From Sphingomonas sp. So64.6b (GTDB lineage: Bacteria; Pseudomonadota; Alphaproteobacteria; Sphingomonadales; Sphingomonadaceae): a DNA stretch of 64,000 bases. The position numbers and the translations under genes were made by a program. The notes beneath the pieces were generated by a model, which was not told the DNA's origin, searched no databases, and saw only the letters and a list, made by a program, of their open reading frames with translations. Each line of letters begins with the position of its first letter. The first letter of the stretch is position 1. Below, in pieces: positions 9,244-16,610 of this stretch. Location: positions 1,798,001 through 1,862,000 of the forward strand of contig NZ_CP048817.1 in NCBI RefSeq assembly GCF_014171475.1. The letters run 5' to 3'.

Positions 9244-9878
9244 CCAGTTCAACCCGTCCGCCGATCGGCGCCGGCCTGCGCCTCGCGATCGATATCGGGC
9301 CGCTCGCCGTCTTCTTCCTCGTCAACATGCTGGCCGGCGGCCTCGCCCTGACCAAACTGCTCGCCGCGACCGCCGCGTTCATGGTGGCAAGCGTCATCGC
9401 GATGATCGTATCGCGCGTGAAGACCGGGCATATCTCCCCGATGCTGTGGATCTCCGGCACGCTGGTGCTCGTGTTCGGCAGCCTGACGCTCTATTTCCAC
9501 GACGGCACCTTCATCAAGATGAAGCCGACCTTCGTTTATTCGATGTTCGCGGCGATCCTGGCATTTGGCCTCGCGACGGGACGTCCGTTGCTGCAGCAAT
9601 TGCTCGATACCGCCTATCCTGGCGTCGACGCGGCGGGTTGGCGGCAATTGACGATCAACTGGGCGCTGTTCTTTGTGTTCATGGCGGTGCTGAACGAGAG
9701 CGTGTGGCGCTATACCGCGCCGCTCAGCACCGACGATCCCGCTTTCTGGGCCGGGTTCAAGCTATGGGGTGCGGTGCCGCTGACGCTGATCTTCGCCTTT
9801 GCGAACGTGCCGATGCTGATGAAGCACGGCCTGAAGGTCGGCGAGGACGACACGCCACCGATACCGCCCGAGGGTTGA
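9240..9878 (+). CDS. yciB: YciB/IspZ-family inner-membrane septation protein
   Basis: A 212-residue polytopic membrane protein of the YciB (intracellular septation protein A) family. Typical features are the first helix IDIGPLAVFFLVNMLAGG, then KTGHISPMLWISG, FHDGTFIKMKPTFVYSMF and the closing NESVWR and FWAGFKLWGA blocks, with about six membrane segments. YciB is linked to envelope integrity and division; its biochemical role is not settled. It is the last gene of the mtaB-ftsY-yciB operon, joined to ftsY by an ATGA overlap. Confidence 0.9.
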   Translation: MTSSTRPPIGAGLRLAIDIGPLAVFFLVNMLAGGLALTKLLAATAAFMVASVIAMIVSRVKTGHISPMLWISGTLVLVFGSLTLYFHDGTFIKMKPTFVYSMFAAILAFGLATGRPLLQQLLDTAYPGVDAAGWRQLTINWALFFVFMAVLNESVWRYTAPLSTDDPAFWAGFKLWGAVPLTLIFAFANVPMLMKHGLKVGEDDTPPIPPEG

Positions 9879-10030
9879 GCGCTTCCGGCAAGGCCTTAGC
9901 GTTTGCGGTGTTGTTTTCGACAGCAAGAAAGAGCGCGTCGGTGTAGCCCGACAACGGATGGCATGCCGGATTCAGCGCGGTGGTTGAATCGCCGCCGGTG
10001 ACAAGGCTGTAGGATGAGGGATGAGCGACG

Positions 10031-10065
10031 AGAGATATGGGACACCGGTTGTGTCATATGCCTGA
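10031..10065 (+). repeat. dispersed palindromic repeat, copy A
   Basis: Contains GAGATATGGGACACC, followed after five bases by GTGTCATATG, a partial inverted copy of the first arm. The same 15 bases occur exactly at 45806-45820 and, on the other strand, at 35984-35998. As at the other sites, an AT-rich stretch begins about 25 bases downstream. It could be an operator, a structured RNA element or the end of a small mobile element. Confidence 0.75.
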
Positions 10066-10146
10066 GGCCCCGTACGCTCGTTGGACTTCGCATAATATCA
10101 TTACATAACAGATATTTGATCTGATACTGGTTCGTCGCGAGAAACG

Positions 10147-10172
10147 AAAAGGGCCCCGGTTTCCCGAGGCCC
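10147..10172 (-). terminator. rho-independent terminator of the superoxide dismutase gene
   Basis: On the minus strand GGGCCTCGG and CCGGGGCCC form a G/C-rich stem around a GAAA loop, followed immediately by TTTT. It lies 25 bases after the dismutase stop codon. Confidence 0.85.
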
Positions 10173-10196
10173 CCACCGTGTCGATGGCTGGTCGGA

Positions 10197-10805
10197 TCAG
10201 CCGACAGCCGCGTCGTAACGCTTGCCGGCTTCGTCCCAATTCACCACGTCCCACCAAGCCTTGAGATAGGCGGCGCGATCGTTGCGGTAGGTCAGGTAAT
10301 AAGCGTGCTCCCACACGTCATTGCCGAGGATCGGCGTGCCCTTGTCCTTGGCGTCGTCCATCAGGGGATTGTCCTGGTTGGGAGTCGAGGTGACCTTGAG
10401 CGCGCCCGAACTGTCGGCGATGACCCAGGCCCAGCCTGAACCGAACTGACCTGCACCCTTGGTGTTGAACTCTTCCTTGAGCTTGTCGAGGCCGCCAAAG
10501 GCTTCGATCGCCGCGGCGAGCTTGCCGGACGGCGTGCCACCGCCCGGCGTCATGATCTTCCAGAAGAAGTCATGATTCCAGAAGCCACCGCCATTGTTGC
10601 GCACCAGCGGCGGCTGGGTCGAGATCACGGCGAGGATTTCCTCGATCGTCTTGCCGGCGAGCGACGGGTCCTTCTCGACGCCTTCGTTGAGCTTGTCGGT
10701 ATAGGCCTTGTGATGCTTGTCGTGATGGAACTTCATCGTCTCTTCGTTGATGGTCGGCTCCAGCGCGTCATAGGCGTAGGGCAGCGGGGGTAGTTCGAAG
10801 GCCAT
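10197..10805 (-). CDS. superoxide dismutase (Fe/Mn family, Mn-type signature)
   Basis: A 202-residue superoxide dismutase. Metal ligands are visible in KFHHDKHHKAY, NHDFFW and DVWEHAYYLTYRN. Two diagnostic positions favour manganese: the segment before the second ligand reads NNGGGFWNH rather than the NNAAQVWNH of iron enzymes, and the distal glutamine appears in TPNQDNPL as in MnSOD. Cambialistic use is possible. There is no signal peptide, so it is cytoplasmic. The ATG at 10805 follows GGAG; upstream in-frame starts lack conservation. Confidence 0.93.
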   Translation of the reverse strand: MAFELPPLPYAYDALEPTINEETMKFHHDKHHKAYTDKLNEGVEKDPSLAGKTIEEILAVISTQPPLVRNNGGGFWNHDFFWKIMTPGGGTPSGKLAAAIEAFGGLDKLKEEFNTKGAGQFGSGWAWVIADSSGALKVTSTPNQDNPLMDDAKDKGTPILGNDVWEHAYYLTYRNDRAAYLKAWWDVVNWDEAGKRYDAAVG

Positions 10806-11029
10806 GTGAAGCTCCATCTCTTTAGTGTCGGTCACCAAACGCCTGTCGGGCGACCTGGTTCAGCCGGGTGGTGCGAATTCGTTACAGGTGGCAAACGATC
10901 CCGCCAACCCCGACGATCGGTCGATCGTCGACCCAGGGCCGAGATGGGGAGCAGAGCGAGGCGAACAAGACCGCGTTCGCGGAAAAGCGTGCGACCCGCG
11001 TATTTGGATCGCCGACACATCCTCCCACA

Positions 11030-12085
11030 CTAATCGTCGCGACTCTGTCCCGCGGAAATCAGGCCATGGCGCTTGAGTGCATGGCGAAGCTGATCGTAAC
11101 TGAGGCCCAGCCCTTCGGCCGTCGCACGCTGATTGAAGCGGTGTTCGGCCAAAGCCTTGGCGAGCAGATCGCGTTCGAAGCGGGCGATGCGCGATTTGAA
11201 ATCGGATCCGCTCTCGGCGGCAGCCCCGCCGACGGTCACCGGCGACAAATCACTTGCGTGATCCTCAGCCACATGAGCCGGTGCGGCGACCGGCCGGGCA
11301 ACGCTCGCCGGTTGATAAGGCGAATGGAACGGGTCGAATTCGATCGTCTCGATCGCGCCGCCCAGTTCCCAGCGGTAGACCGCGCGTTCGACCACGTTGC
11401 GTAGTTCGCGCACATTGCCGGGCCATTGATAATCGACCAGCGCGTCGATCGCTTGTGGACCGAAGCCGGACCATTCATCGCGGCCCATCTCCGCCGCCAT
11501 GCGCCGGCCGAAATGATCCGCCAGCACCATCACGTCGCCCGGCCGCGCGCGGAGCGGCGGCAGCGTCACCACCTCAAAGCTCAGCCGATCGAGCAGATCA
11601 GCACGGAACTGGTGGCGCTCGACCTTTTCCGGCAGATGTTCATTGGTCGCCGCGACGATGCGAACGTCGACACGCAACGGCCGTGAAGACCCGATCCGGG
11701 TGATTTCGCCATATTCGACTGCACGCAACAAACGTTCCTGTGCGCCCATCGACAAGGTGCCGAGCTCGTCAAGGAACAAGGTGCCGCCATCGGCTTCCTC
11801 GAAGCGTCCCACCCGCGCCTTGGTCGCACCGGTGAAGGCACCGGCCTCATGTCCGAACAATTCGGCTTCGATCAGCGTCTCGGGCAGCGCGGCACAATTC
11901 ATGATCACGAGCGGCTGATCCCAGCGCGGGCTCAATCGGTGAAGGCGTTCGGCGACGAGTTCCTTGCCAGTGCCGCGTTCGCCGATCACCAGCACCGGCC
12001 GGTCCAGTGCCGCGGCCCGGCTGGCGCGCTCCAGCACATCGAGAAACTCGGTCGACTGGCCAATGACCTGTGTGGTGCGATCCAT
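11030..12085 (-). CDS. pspF: sigma-54-dependent activator PspF
   Basis: A 351-residue bacterial enhancer-binding protein without an N-terminal receiver domain, as in PspF. The AAA+ domain has Walker A GERGTGKE, the sigma-54-contacting GAFTGA loop, Walker B GGTLFLDELG and the arginine-finger region FRADLLDRLSFEVV. After the WPGNVRELRN sensor the linker leads to a C-terminal Fis-type helix-turn-helix (FNQRATAEGLGLSYDQLRHA). The ATG at 12085 begins MDRTTQVIGQS, where the family starts. It is divergent from the psp operon and its sigma-54 promoter, which it should activate while PspA inhibits it. Confidence 0.93.
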   Translation of the reverse strand: MDRTTQVIGQSTEFLDVLERASRAAALDRPVLVIGERGTGKELVAERLHRLSPRWDQPLVIMNCAALPETLIEAELFGHEAGAFTGATKARVGRFEEADGGTLFLDELGTLSMGAQERLLRAVEYGEITRIGSSRPLRVDVRIVAATNEHLPEKVERHQFRADLLDRLSFEVVTLPPLRARPGDVMVLADHFGRRMAAEMGRDEWSGFGPQAIDALVDYQWPGNVRELRNVVERAVYRWELGGAIETIEFDPFHSPYQPASVARPVAAPAHVAEDHASDLSPVTVGGAAAESGSDFKSRIARFERDLLAKALAEHRFNQRATAEGLGLSYDQLRHALKRHGLISAGQSRDD

Positions 12086-12183
12086 GCCCAACGCTTGGCG
12101 TAAATTCCCAAGGCTTGGCAAGATGGAAAATACCAAGCTGAACGAAATGACAGGAAAATGGCTGATTTGCGTCAATTTTCAAA

Positions 12184-12201
12184 TTGGCACGGGTCCTGCA
12201 A
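12184..12201 (+). promoter_or_regulatory. sigma-54 promoter of the psp operon
   Basis: TTGGCACGGGTCCTGCAA matches the sigma-54 consensus, with GG at 12186-12187 and GC at 12198-12199 at the required ten-base spacing and one mismatch in the -12 element. It points toward the leader peptide and pspA, and lies about 100 bp from the divergent pspF start. PspF binding sites would be expected between 12086 and 12160. Confidence 0.88.
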
Positions 12202-12271
12202 TACCTTCAGCAACCGCCGATGAGCGGCACCGATCACCGCCGCAACCGGCCAGGAACAGGGAATTTTCGAC

Positions 12272-12421
12272 GTGAACAACGACTATAACCCACGCAACGC
12301 CCGCCACACCGTCGCAGCGATCGTCTGCACCATCGTGTGCAGCACGGTGTTCGTACTCGGCGCCGTCGCACCGGCCCAGGCGTCTGCCGCTCCCACTCAC
12401 CAGATCGCCGCTCACGCATAA
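12272..12421 (+). CDS. small exported or membrane peptide ahead of pspA
   Basis: A 49-residue reading frame with GTG start and AGGGAA about ten bases upstream. After NNDYNPRNARH comes one hydrophobic stretch (TVAAIVCTIVCSTVFVLGAV) and an Ala-rich end with a possible signal-peptidase site after AQASA. It lies between the sigma-54 promoter and pspA, so it is the first gene of the operon if translated. No homology is recognised; it may be a regulatory or stress peptide. A fortuitous frame cannot be excluded. Confidence 0.55.
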   Translation: MNNDYNPRNARHTVAAIVCTIVCSTVFVLGAVAPAQASAAPTHQIAAHA

Positions 12422-12536
12422 ATCGAGCGGCGCCAGCCGGGGTGGTCCAACGCCCCTTGCACCGCCCCGGCACCCTAACCCTTCACCCACTCAACGGCCC
12501 AGTATTCCGGCCAGCGTATCTTCAAGGAGTTTACCG

Positions 12537-13205
12537 ATGGGCATTTTCTCCCGCACCCGCGACATCATCGCCGCGAACTTCACCGATCTGCTCGACAAGG
12601 CGGAAGACCCGTCGAAGATGATCCGCATGATCATCCTCGAAATGGAGGAAACCCTGGTCGAGGTTCGCGCCTCCGCCGCGCGCACCATCGCTGATCAGAA
12701 GGAAATGCGCCGTCACATCTCCAAGCTGGACACGCTGCAGGAAAGCTGGACCGAAAAGGCCGAACTCGCGCTGTCGAAGGACCGTGAGGATCTAGCCAAG
12801 GCCGCTTTGGTCGAGCGCCAGAAGGCCGCCGATATGGCCGACCAGCTGCGTGCGGAGATCGGCGTGCTCGACGATGCGTTGCGCGCTTCGGAAGAGGACA
12901 TCGCCAAGCTGCAGAACAAGCTGCGCGAGGCGCGGACGCGGCAGAATTCGATCGTCACCCGGCTGGAAAGCGCCAACAACCGCTTCAAGCTGCGCGACAT
13001 GTATGCCGGACCCAAGATCCAGGACGCGTTCTCGCGCTTCGAGGTGATGGAACGCCGGGTCGATTTCGCCGAGGGCCGGGCCGACGCGCTAAGCCTGGGT
13101 GGACCGCAGAAGAGCCTCGAAGAGGAACTCGCCGAGCTGAAGTCTGCCGAGAAGGTCGATGCCGATCTCGCCGCGCTGAAGGCACGCCTGGGCAAGGACA
13201 ATTGA
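12537..13205 (+). CDS. pspA: phage shock protein A
   Basis: A 222-residue PspA/IM30 protein. The amphipathic N-terminus MGIFSRTRDIIAANFTDLLD carries the membrane-binding helix and the AEDPSKMIR motif is typical. The remainder is almost entirely helical coiled coil, with FSRFEVMERRVDFAEGRADA near the end. PspA is an ESCRT-III relative that both represses PspF and forms scaffolds on damaged inner membrane. AGGAG lies upstream of the ATG. pspB follows after one base. Confidence 0.96.
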   Translation: MGIFSRTRDIIAANFTDLLDKAEDPSKMIRMIILEMEETLVEVRASAARTIADQKEMRRHISKLDTLQESWTEKAELALSKDREDLAKAALVERQKAADMADQLRAEIGVLDDALRASEEDIAKLQNKLREARTRQNSIVTRLESANNRFKLRDMYAGPKIQDAFSRFEVMERRVDFAEGRADALSLGGPQKSLEEELAELKSAEKVDADLAALKARLGKDN

Positions 13206-13206
13206 G

Positions 13207-13473
13207 ATGGAATTTCTGGTTGGCATCATCGCGATCGTTTCGATCTTCATCGGGCTTCCCTGGTTGATCTTCCACTATGTCACAAAGTGGAAAACGGCAC
13301 CCAGGATTACCCAGGAGGACGAGAAGCTGCTCGACGAGATGCATATCCTCGCCCGCCGTCTCGAAGACCGGCTCAACACCGTCGAACGCATCGTCGCCGC
13401 CGACAACCCCGACTGGAAGCCCGGCCTGCCGAGCGCATCCAGCTCCGACTACGAAATCACCAGGAGGAACTGA
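13207..13473 (+). CDS. pspB: phage shock protein B
   Basis: An 88-residue protein with one N-terminal membrane helix (FLVGIIAIVSIFIGLPWLIF), a basic juxtamembrane stretch and a coiled coil, EDEKLLDEMHILARRLEDR followed by LNTVERIVAAD. This is the standard PspB layout, slightly longer than in enterobacteria (about 75). With PspC it senses envelope stress and relieves PspA inhibition of PspF. The LxxRLxxxERIV segment recurs in the downstream small proteins. Confidence 0.92.
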   Translation: MEFLVGIIAIVSIFIGLPWLIFHYVTKWKTAPRITQEDEKLLDEMHILARRLEDRLNTVERIVAADNPDWKPGLPSASSSDYEITRRN

Positions 13474-13474
13474 A

Positions 13475-13855
13475 ATGTCCGCCAGCCGCACCAAATTCTA
13501 TCTCGACAAGCAGAACCGCAAATGGCTCGGTGTCTGCTCCGGGATCGCCGACTACACCGGGGTGGACGTCACCTGGGTCCGGATCGGCACCGTCGTCCTC
13601 ACCCTTGCCGGTGGTTTCCCCTGGACGCTGATCGCTTACTGGCTCGCCGCCTGGATGGCCGATACCAAACCTTACGGCCTGTACGACACGCCGGAGGATG
13701 CGAAATTCTGGCAGGGTGTCCGATCCAACCCGAAGCGTTCGACCGCCGAAGTGCGCTCGACCTTCCGCGAGATCGACCGCCGGCTTGCCGATATCGAAAT
13801 GCACTACACCAGCCGCAACAGCCGGCTCGCCAACGAGATCGACAGCCTGCGCTGA
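13475..13855 (+). CDS. pspC: PspC-domain membrane protein with C-terminal coiled-coil module
   Basis: A 126-residue protein. A PspC domain with KWLGVCSGIADYTGVDVTWV and the following hydrophobic helix VLTLAGGFPWTLIAYWLAAW is followed by a 60-residue cytoplasmic tail. That tail ends REIDRRLADIE, then LANEIDSLR. The EIDSLR ending is shared with the small membrane proteins encoded next. The ATG at 13475 is one base after the pspB stop. Its role is membrane stress sensing with PspB. Confidence 0.92.
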   Translation: MSASRTKFYLDKQNRKWLGVCSGIADYTGVDVTWVRIGTVVLTLAGGFPWTLIAYWLAAWMADTKPYGLYDTPEDAKFWQGVRSNPKRSTAEVRSTFREIDRRLADIEMHYTSRNSRLANEIDSLR

Positions 13856-13893
13856 GACGCAGACCGATCCGCGGCTGATCAGGGAGAACGACA

Positions 13894-14193
13894 ATGAATT
13901 GGGGTGGACCTGGCTTCGTCATCGCGATCATCGCGATCTCCACCGCCGGATGGGTCATCAACAACTGGATCCGTGCCCGCCACGGCTATCCGATGGAGGA
14001 TGAATGGTCCGGCAAGAAGAGCCACCGTACCGATGTAGCGGTCGATGCCGAACGCAAGATCGGTCTGCTCTCAACCGAGAATGAGCGCCTGACCGGCCAG
14101 ATCAGCCGCCTGGAGGAACGGATCGCCGTCCTCGAACGCATCGCCACCGACCCCGCCGAGCGCACCGCTCGCGAGATCGACTCACTGCGCTGA
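13894..14193 (+). CDS. PspB-like small membrane coiled-coil protein 1
   Basis: 99 residues. An N-terminal membrane helix (GFVIAIIAISTAGWVINNWI) leads into RARHGYP and then a coiled coil: LLSTENERLTGQISRLEER, IAVLERIATD, and a terminal AREIDSLR. The order helix, RxRHGYP, coiled coil, VLERIxTD, EIDSLR is shared with the next gene, and the later part with pspB and pspC. AGGGAG precedes the ATG. Not assigned to a named family; inferred to be a PspB-derived partner in the psp response. Confidence 0.82.
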   Translation: MNWGGPGFVIAIIAISTAGWVINNWIRARHGYPMEDEWSGKKSHRTDVAVDAERKIGLLSTENERLTGQISRLEERIAVLERIATDPAERTAREIDSLR

Positions 14194-14208
14194 GATAGGA
14201 ATATAACG

Positions 14209-14538
14209 ATGAACCCGACACAATTCATACCGGTCATAAGCGCCATCGGTCCGGTCATTGCGATCGTCACGGTGTCCGGCGTAATCGGCTGGGTGATCAC
14301 CACCTGGATGCGCATCCGCCACGGCTATCCGCTCGACGGGCAATGGGGCCAGGCGATCTACCCGAAGACCGACCAGGAAGCCGCCGAACGCATCCGCCTG
14401 CTCAGCCAGGAAAATGGCCAGCTGCGCGCCGAGATCGGCTCGATCAAGGACCGGCTCGCCAATGTCGAACGGATCGTCACCGACGGCGCGCACAGCCTCG
14501 ATCGCGAGATCGAAAGCCTGCGCACCAAGCCGAACTGA
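14209..14538 (+). CDS. PspB-like small membrane coiled-coil protein 2
   Basis: 109 residues, the closest neighbour of protein 1. It has a membrane helix (IAIVTVSGVIGWVITTWMRI), the same RHGYPLDGQW after the membrane, a coiled coil LLSQENGQLRAEIGSIKDRL, then VERIVTDGAHSLDREIESLR. It lies 15 bp after protein 1. The paired similarity suggests tandem duplication. No signal peptide cleavage site is evident, so it should sit in the inner membrane with the coiled coil in the cytoplasm. Confidence 0.82.
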   Translation: MNPTQFIPVISAIGPVIAIVTVSGVIGWVITTWMRIRHGYPLDGQWGQAIYPKTDQEAAERIRLLSQENGQLRAEIGSIKDRLANVERIVTDGAHSLDREIESLRTKPN

Positions 14539-14550
14539 GGAGCAATTCCG

Positions 14551-14850
14551 ATGTCCCCCCTGCTGATCCCCATTCTTGGAATATCCTGCGGCCTGCTGGC
14601 GATCTTCGGCGGCGTCTTCATCAAACCCTGGTTCGCCTACAAGCATCGCCAGATGGAGCTCGAAGCCAAGATGATCGCCGAAAAGGCGGCACAATATGCC
14701 TCGCAGACCAGCAGCCTGGAACAGCGTGTCCGTGTGCTGGAACGCATCGTCACCGACCGCGGCATCGAACTTGCCGATGAAATCGACCGCCTGCGCGATG
14801 ACAGCGCGCCACTCAACAAACCGCGCGATGACAACGCGCCGCTCAATTGA
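14551..14850 (+). CDS. PspB-like small membrane coiled-coil protein 3
   Basis: 99 residues with a membrane helix (LLIPILGISCGLLAIFGGVF), a PWFAYKHRQMELEAKM juxtamembrane helix and the shared coiled-coil block SSLEQRVRVLERIVTDRG then LADEIDRLR. It ends in two near-identical Asp/Asn-rich repeats, DDSAPLN and DDNAPLN, which the other members lack. It sits 12 bp after protein 2 in the same operon. Confidence 0.82.
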   Translation: MSPLLIPILGISCGLLAIFGGVFIKPWFAYKHRQMELEAKMIAEKAAQYASQTSSLEQRVRVLERIVTDRGIELADEIDRLRDDSAPLNKPRDDNAPLN

Positions 14851-14875
14851 CCCCTCCCCCGAAAGGAATCACGAA

Positions 14876-14989
14876 GTGCTTATCATCTTCGCAGTGCTCG
14901 CCACCATCGCCGGCGTCGGTGTGTACTTGACCGAACGCGTCGATCGGCGGCTTCGCCGCCAGGAGCGCGAAGCCCGCAACGCCCAGTAA
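14876..14989 (+). CDS. 37-residue membrane peptide in psp operon
   Basis: A GTG-started frame of 37 residues with GAAAGGAA about nine bases upstream. It is one hydrophobic helix (LIIFAVLATIAGVGVYLT) followed by the charged tail ERVDRRLRRQEREARNAQ. It looks like a PspB-like protein reduced to the helix and a short amphipathic tail. The good ribosome binding site and operon position support it; its function is unknown. Confidence 0.65.
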   Translation: MLIIFAVLATIAGVGVYLTERVDRRLRRQEREARNAQ

Positions 14990-15028
14990 TTTCCCAACTC
15001 CAAGAACAAGAAACAAGGGAGACCTTCC

Positions 15029-15301
15029 ATGAACCCGTTCGAAATGGTCGTCGCGATCATCGTTGTCATCACGATCGGCAAAGTGCTTCAGGCACGGTTC
15101 GGCGGAAGCCATAACAGCCGTCGCGACGCCTTCCATCCGCACCGCGAAGACGCGGCGACAGAGATGGAGAACCAACGGCTGCGCGAGGAACTGAAGGCGA
15201 TGAAGGATCGCCTCGCCGTCCTCGAACGCCTCGCCACCGACAGCAACGATAGCGGCGCCCGTCTCGATCGCGAGATCGAGAAGCTCCGCGACCGCAGCTA
15301 A
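15029..15301 (+). CDS. PspB-like small membrane coiled-coil protein 4
   Basis: 90 residues with membrane helix MVVAIIVVITIGKVLQARF, a short His/Arg-rich stretch, then the coiled coil MENQRLREELKAMKDRLAVL and ERLATDSNDSGARLDREIEK ending LRDRS. It shares the VLERLATD...EIxxLR module with the other members. AAGGGAGA lies upstream of the ATG. Same operon, 39 bp after the 37-residue peptide. Confidence 0.82.
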   Translation: MNPFEMVVAIIVVITIGKVLQARFGGSHNSRRDAFHPHREDAATEMENQRLREELKAMKDRLAVLERLATDSNDSGARLDREIEKLRDRS

Positions 15302-15330
15302 ACGCAAAACCAAACCAAGGAGCAGGGATC

Positions 15331-15573
15331 ATGACCGATCCAAACTTCTATCTCACTCTATCCGCCACAGCATTGGCCGGTCTCGGCATGCTGACCCTCG
15401 CCACCCTGACCGGCTGGCGCGGCTGGCTCGCACTCAAGCAGCAGGAATTGCGAGCGAATAGCGACTTCCATCCCGCCACCCCGGTACCCAACGCCAGCGC
15501 GCGGATCGAGATCGCCGACCTGAAGGAACGCATCCGCAAGCTCGAGGCGATCGCCGCCGGCGTGGATCTCTGA
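15331..15573 (+). CDS. PspB-like small membrane coiled-coil protein 5
   Basis: 80 residues. The membrane helix is FYLTLSATALAGLGMLTLAT, followed by GWRGWLALKQQELRANSDF. A short coiled coil, RIEIADLKERIRKLEAIAAG, ends the protein. It is the most divergent member, lacking the final EIDSLR, but it keeps the layout and AAGGAGCAGG precedes the ATG. Last gene of the psp run before the repeats upstream of sufE. Confidence 0.78.
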   Translation: MTDPNFYLTLSATALAGLGMLTLATLTGWRGWLALKQQELRANSDFHPATPVPNASARIEIADLKERIRKLEAIAAGVDL

Positions 15574-15596
15574 CCTCTTCCCCGGCAATGACTGGA

Positions 15597-15642
15597 GAAG
15601 TCGAGGTTGGGGAAGTTGAGGTTGGGGGAAGTTGAGGTTGGC
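15597..15642 (+). repeat. three tandem 15-16 base repeats before sufE
   Basis: Three copies of GAAGTTGAGGTTGGG (first copy with one substitution, second with one extra G) run directly into the sufE start codon. The last copy supplies the GAGG that serves as ribosome binding site. Copy-number change here would leave the start and spacing intact. Confidence 0.85.
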
Positions 15643-16083
15643 ATGGCGGGCAACGAGGCTATAGCCGGCGCCATGCCCGATCTTTCCGACCTGCAAGACG
15701 AATATGGCTTTCTCGACGCGGACGACCGGTACCGTATGCTGATCGACCTGGGCCGCGAACTGGAGCCGATGCCCGAAGCGCTCAAGACCGACGCGACACT
15801 GGTGCGAGGCTGTTCCGCCTCGGTATGGGTCTATCCCACCGTCCGCGACGATGGCACGCTCCACTTCCTCGCCGATTCCAATGCCGCGATCACCAAAGGC
15901 ATCATCGCGCTGGTCTTGCTGACGGTACAGGATACCGCGCCGGCGACGATCCTTGCCACCGATATCCCGGCGGCACTCGCACCGTTCGACCTGAAGGGCC
16001 AGCTCAGTTCGAACCGGACCCAGGGAATTCCCAACATGATCGCGCTGATCGTCGAGACGGCACGGCGCTACGCCGACCGCTAA
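15643..16083 (+). CDS. sufE: SufE family cysteine-desulfurase activator
   Basis: 146 residues of the SufE fold. DLQDEYGFLDADDRYRMLID opens the conserved part, LVRGCSASVWV carries the sulfur-accepting cysteine, and GIIALVLLTVQDT with SSNRTQGIPNM follows as in the family. SufE takes persulfide sulfur from a SufS-type desulfurase. The ATG at 15643 has GAGG six bases upstream; an ATG at 15673 would also give a full SufE domain. No other suf genes are adjacent, although two desulfurase genes lie at 42.7-44.9 kb. Confidence 0.88.
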   Translation: MAGNEAIAGAMPDLSDLQDEYGFLDADDRYRMLIDLGRELEPMPEALKTDATLVRGCSASVWVYPTVRDDGTLHFLADSNAAITKGIIALVLLTVQDTAPATILATDIPAALAPFDLKGQLSSNRTQGIPNMIALIVETARRYADR

Positions 16084-16130
16084 TAGGCGATTCGGTCGAC
16101 CTTCACGCGCATTGCACCGAACCGTTGCGT

Positions 16131-16541
16131 TCAGCGAACGGCAGCAGCCTTTGGTGGTTTGGGATAGGGCACGAACTCGCCCAACCCGACCGATCCGCTC
16201 GACATCCGCGAAGACCGATCGACCAGCTGTATGATGTCGATACTGCACAACTGGCTGGAATAGGTCTTGCTCACGAGGATATCATCATCGTCGAGGAAGG
16301 CGCCGCCGCCATTCACGTTGTTGACGTAAAGCGTCCCATTCCTGCCGCGATAGACGATCGCTGTCTTGTCGATGATCTCGGTCGACTGAATATCGCGCAG
16401 TTGGATACAGTTCACCGGCGCACCGGCAACCCGCCCGTCGAGCATCTTTGCCAGCTTCGCGTCCGGACTCAATCGCTCGGCTTGAGCAGCGCCGCCACCG
16501 ATCAGCAGAGCACCGGCGAGGATAAGGTGAATTGCGCGCAT
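16131..16541 (-). CDS. secreted hypothetical protein with two cysteines
   Basis: 136 residues. A signal peptide (MRAIHLILAGALLIGGGAAQ, cleavage after AQA) precedes a small domain with NCIQLRDIQSTEIIDKTAIV, YRGRNGTLYVNNV and SSQLCSID, so two cysteines could form a disulfide. This resembles the small exported proteins grouped as DUF6491, but that assignment is only a pattern match. The ATG at 16541 follows AGGAG at eight bases. Its 3' end is convergent with sufE. Confidence 0.75.
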   Translation of the reverse strand: MRAIHLILAGALLIGGGAAQAERLSPDAKLAKMLDGRVAGAPVNCIQLRDIQSTEIIDKTAIVYRGRNGTLYVNNVNGGGAFLDDDDILVSKTYSSQLCSIDIIQLVDRSSRMSSGSVGLGEFVPYPKPPKAAAVR

Positions 16542-16610
16542 GCCAAAAACTCCTGTCATTATGTCGGATCACAACACAGTCGGCCTGAACCGTGGCTGAC
16601 CGACGTTACC

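Larger units (their letters stand above)
9879..10196. other. convergent intergenic region, no gene
   Basis: 318 bases between the 3' ends of yciB and the superoxide dismutase gene. No credible coding sequence was found. It holds copy A of the 15-base palindromic repeat (10031-10065), an AT-rich stretch just after it (about 10090-10130), and the terminator of the dismutase gene at its right end. Confidence 0.7.
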
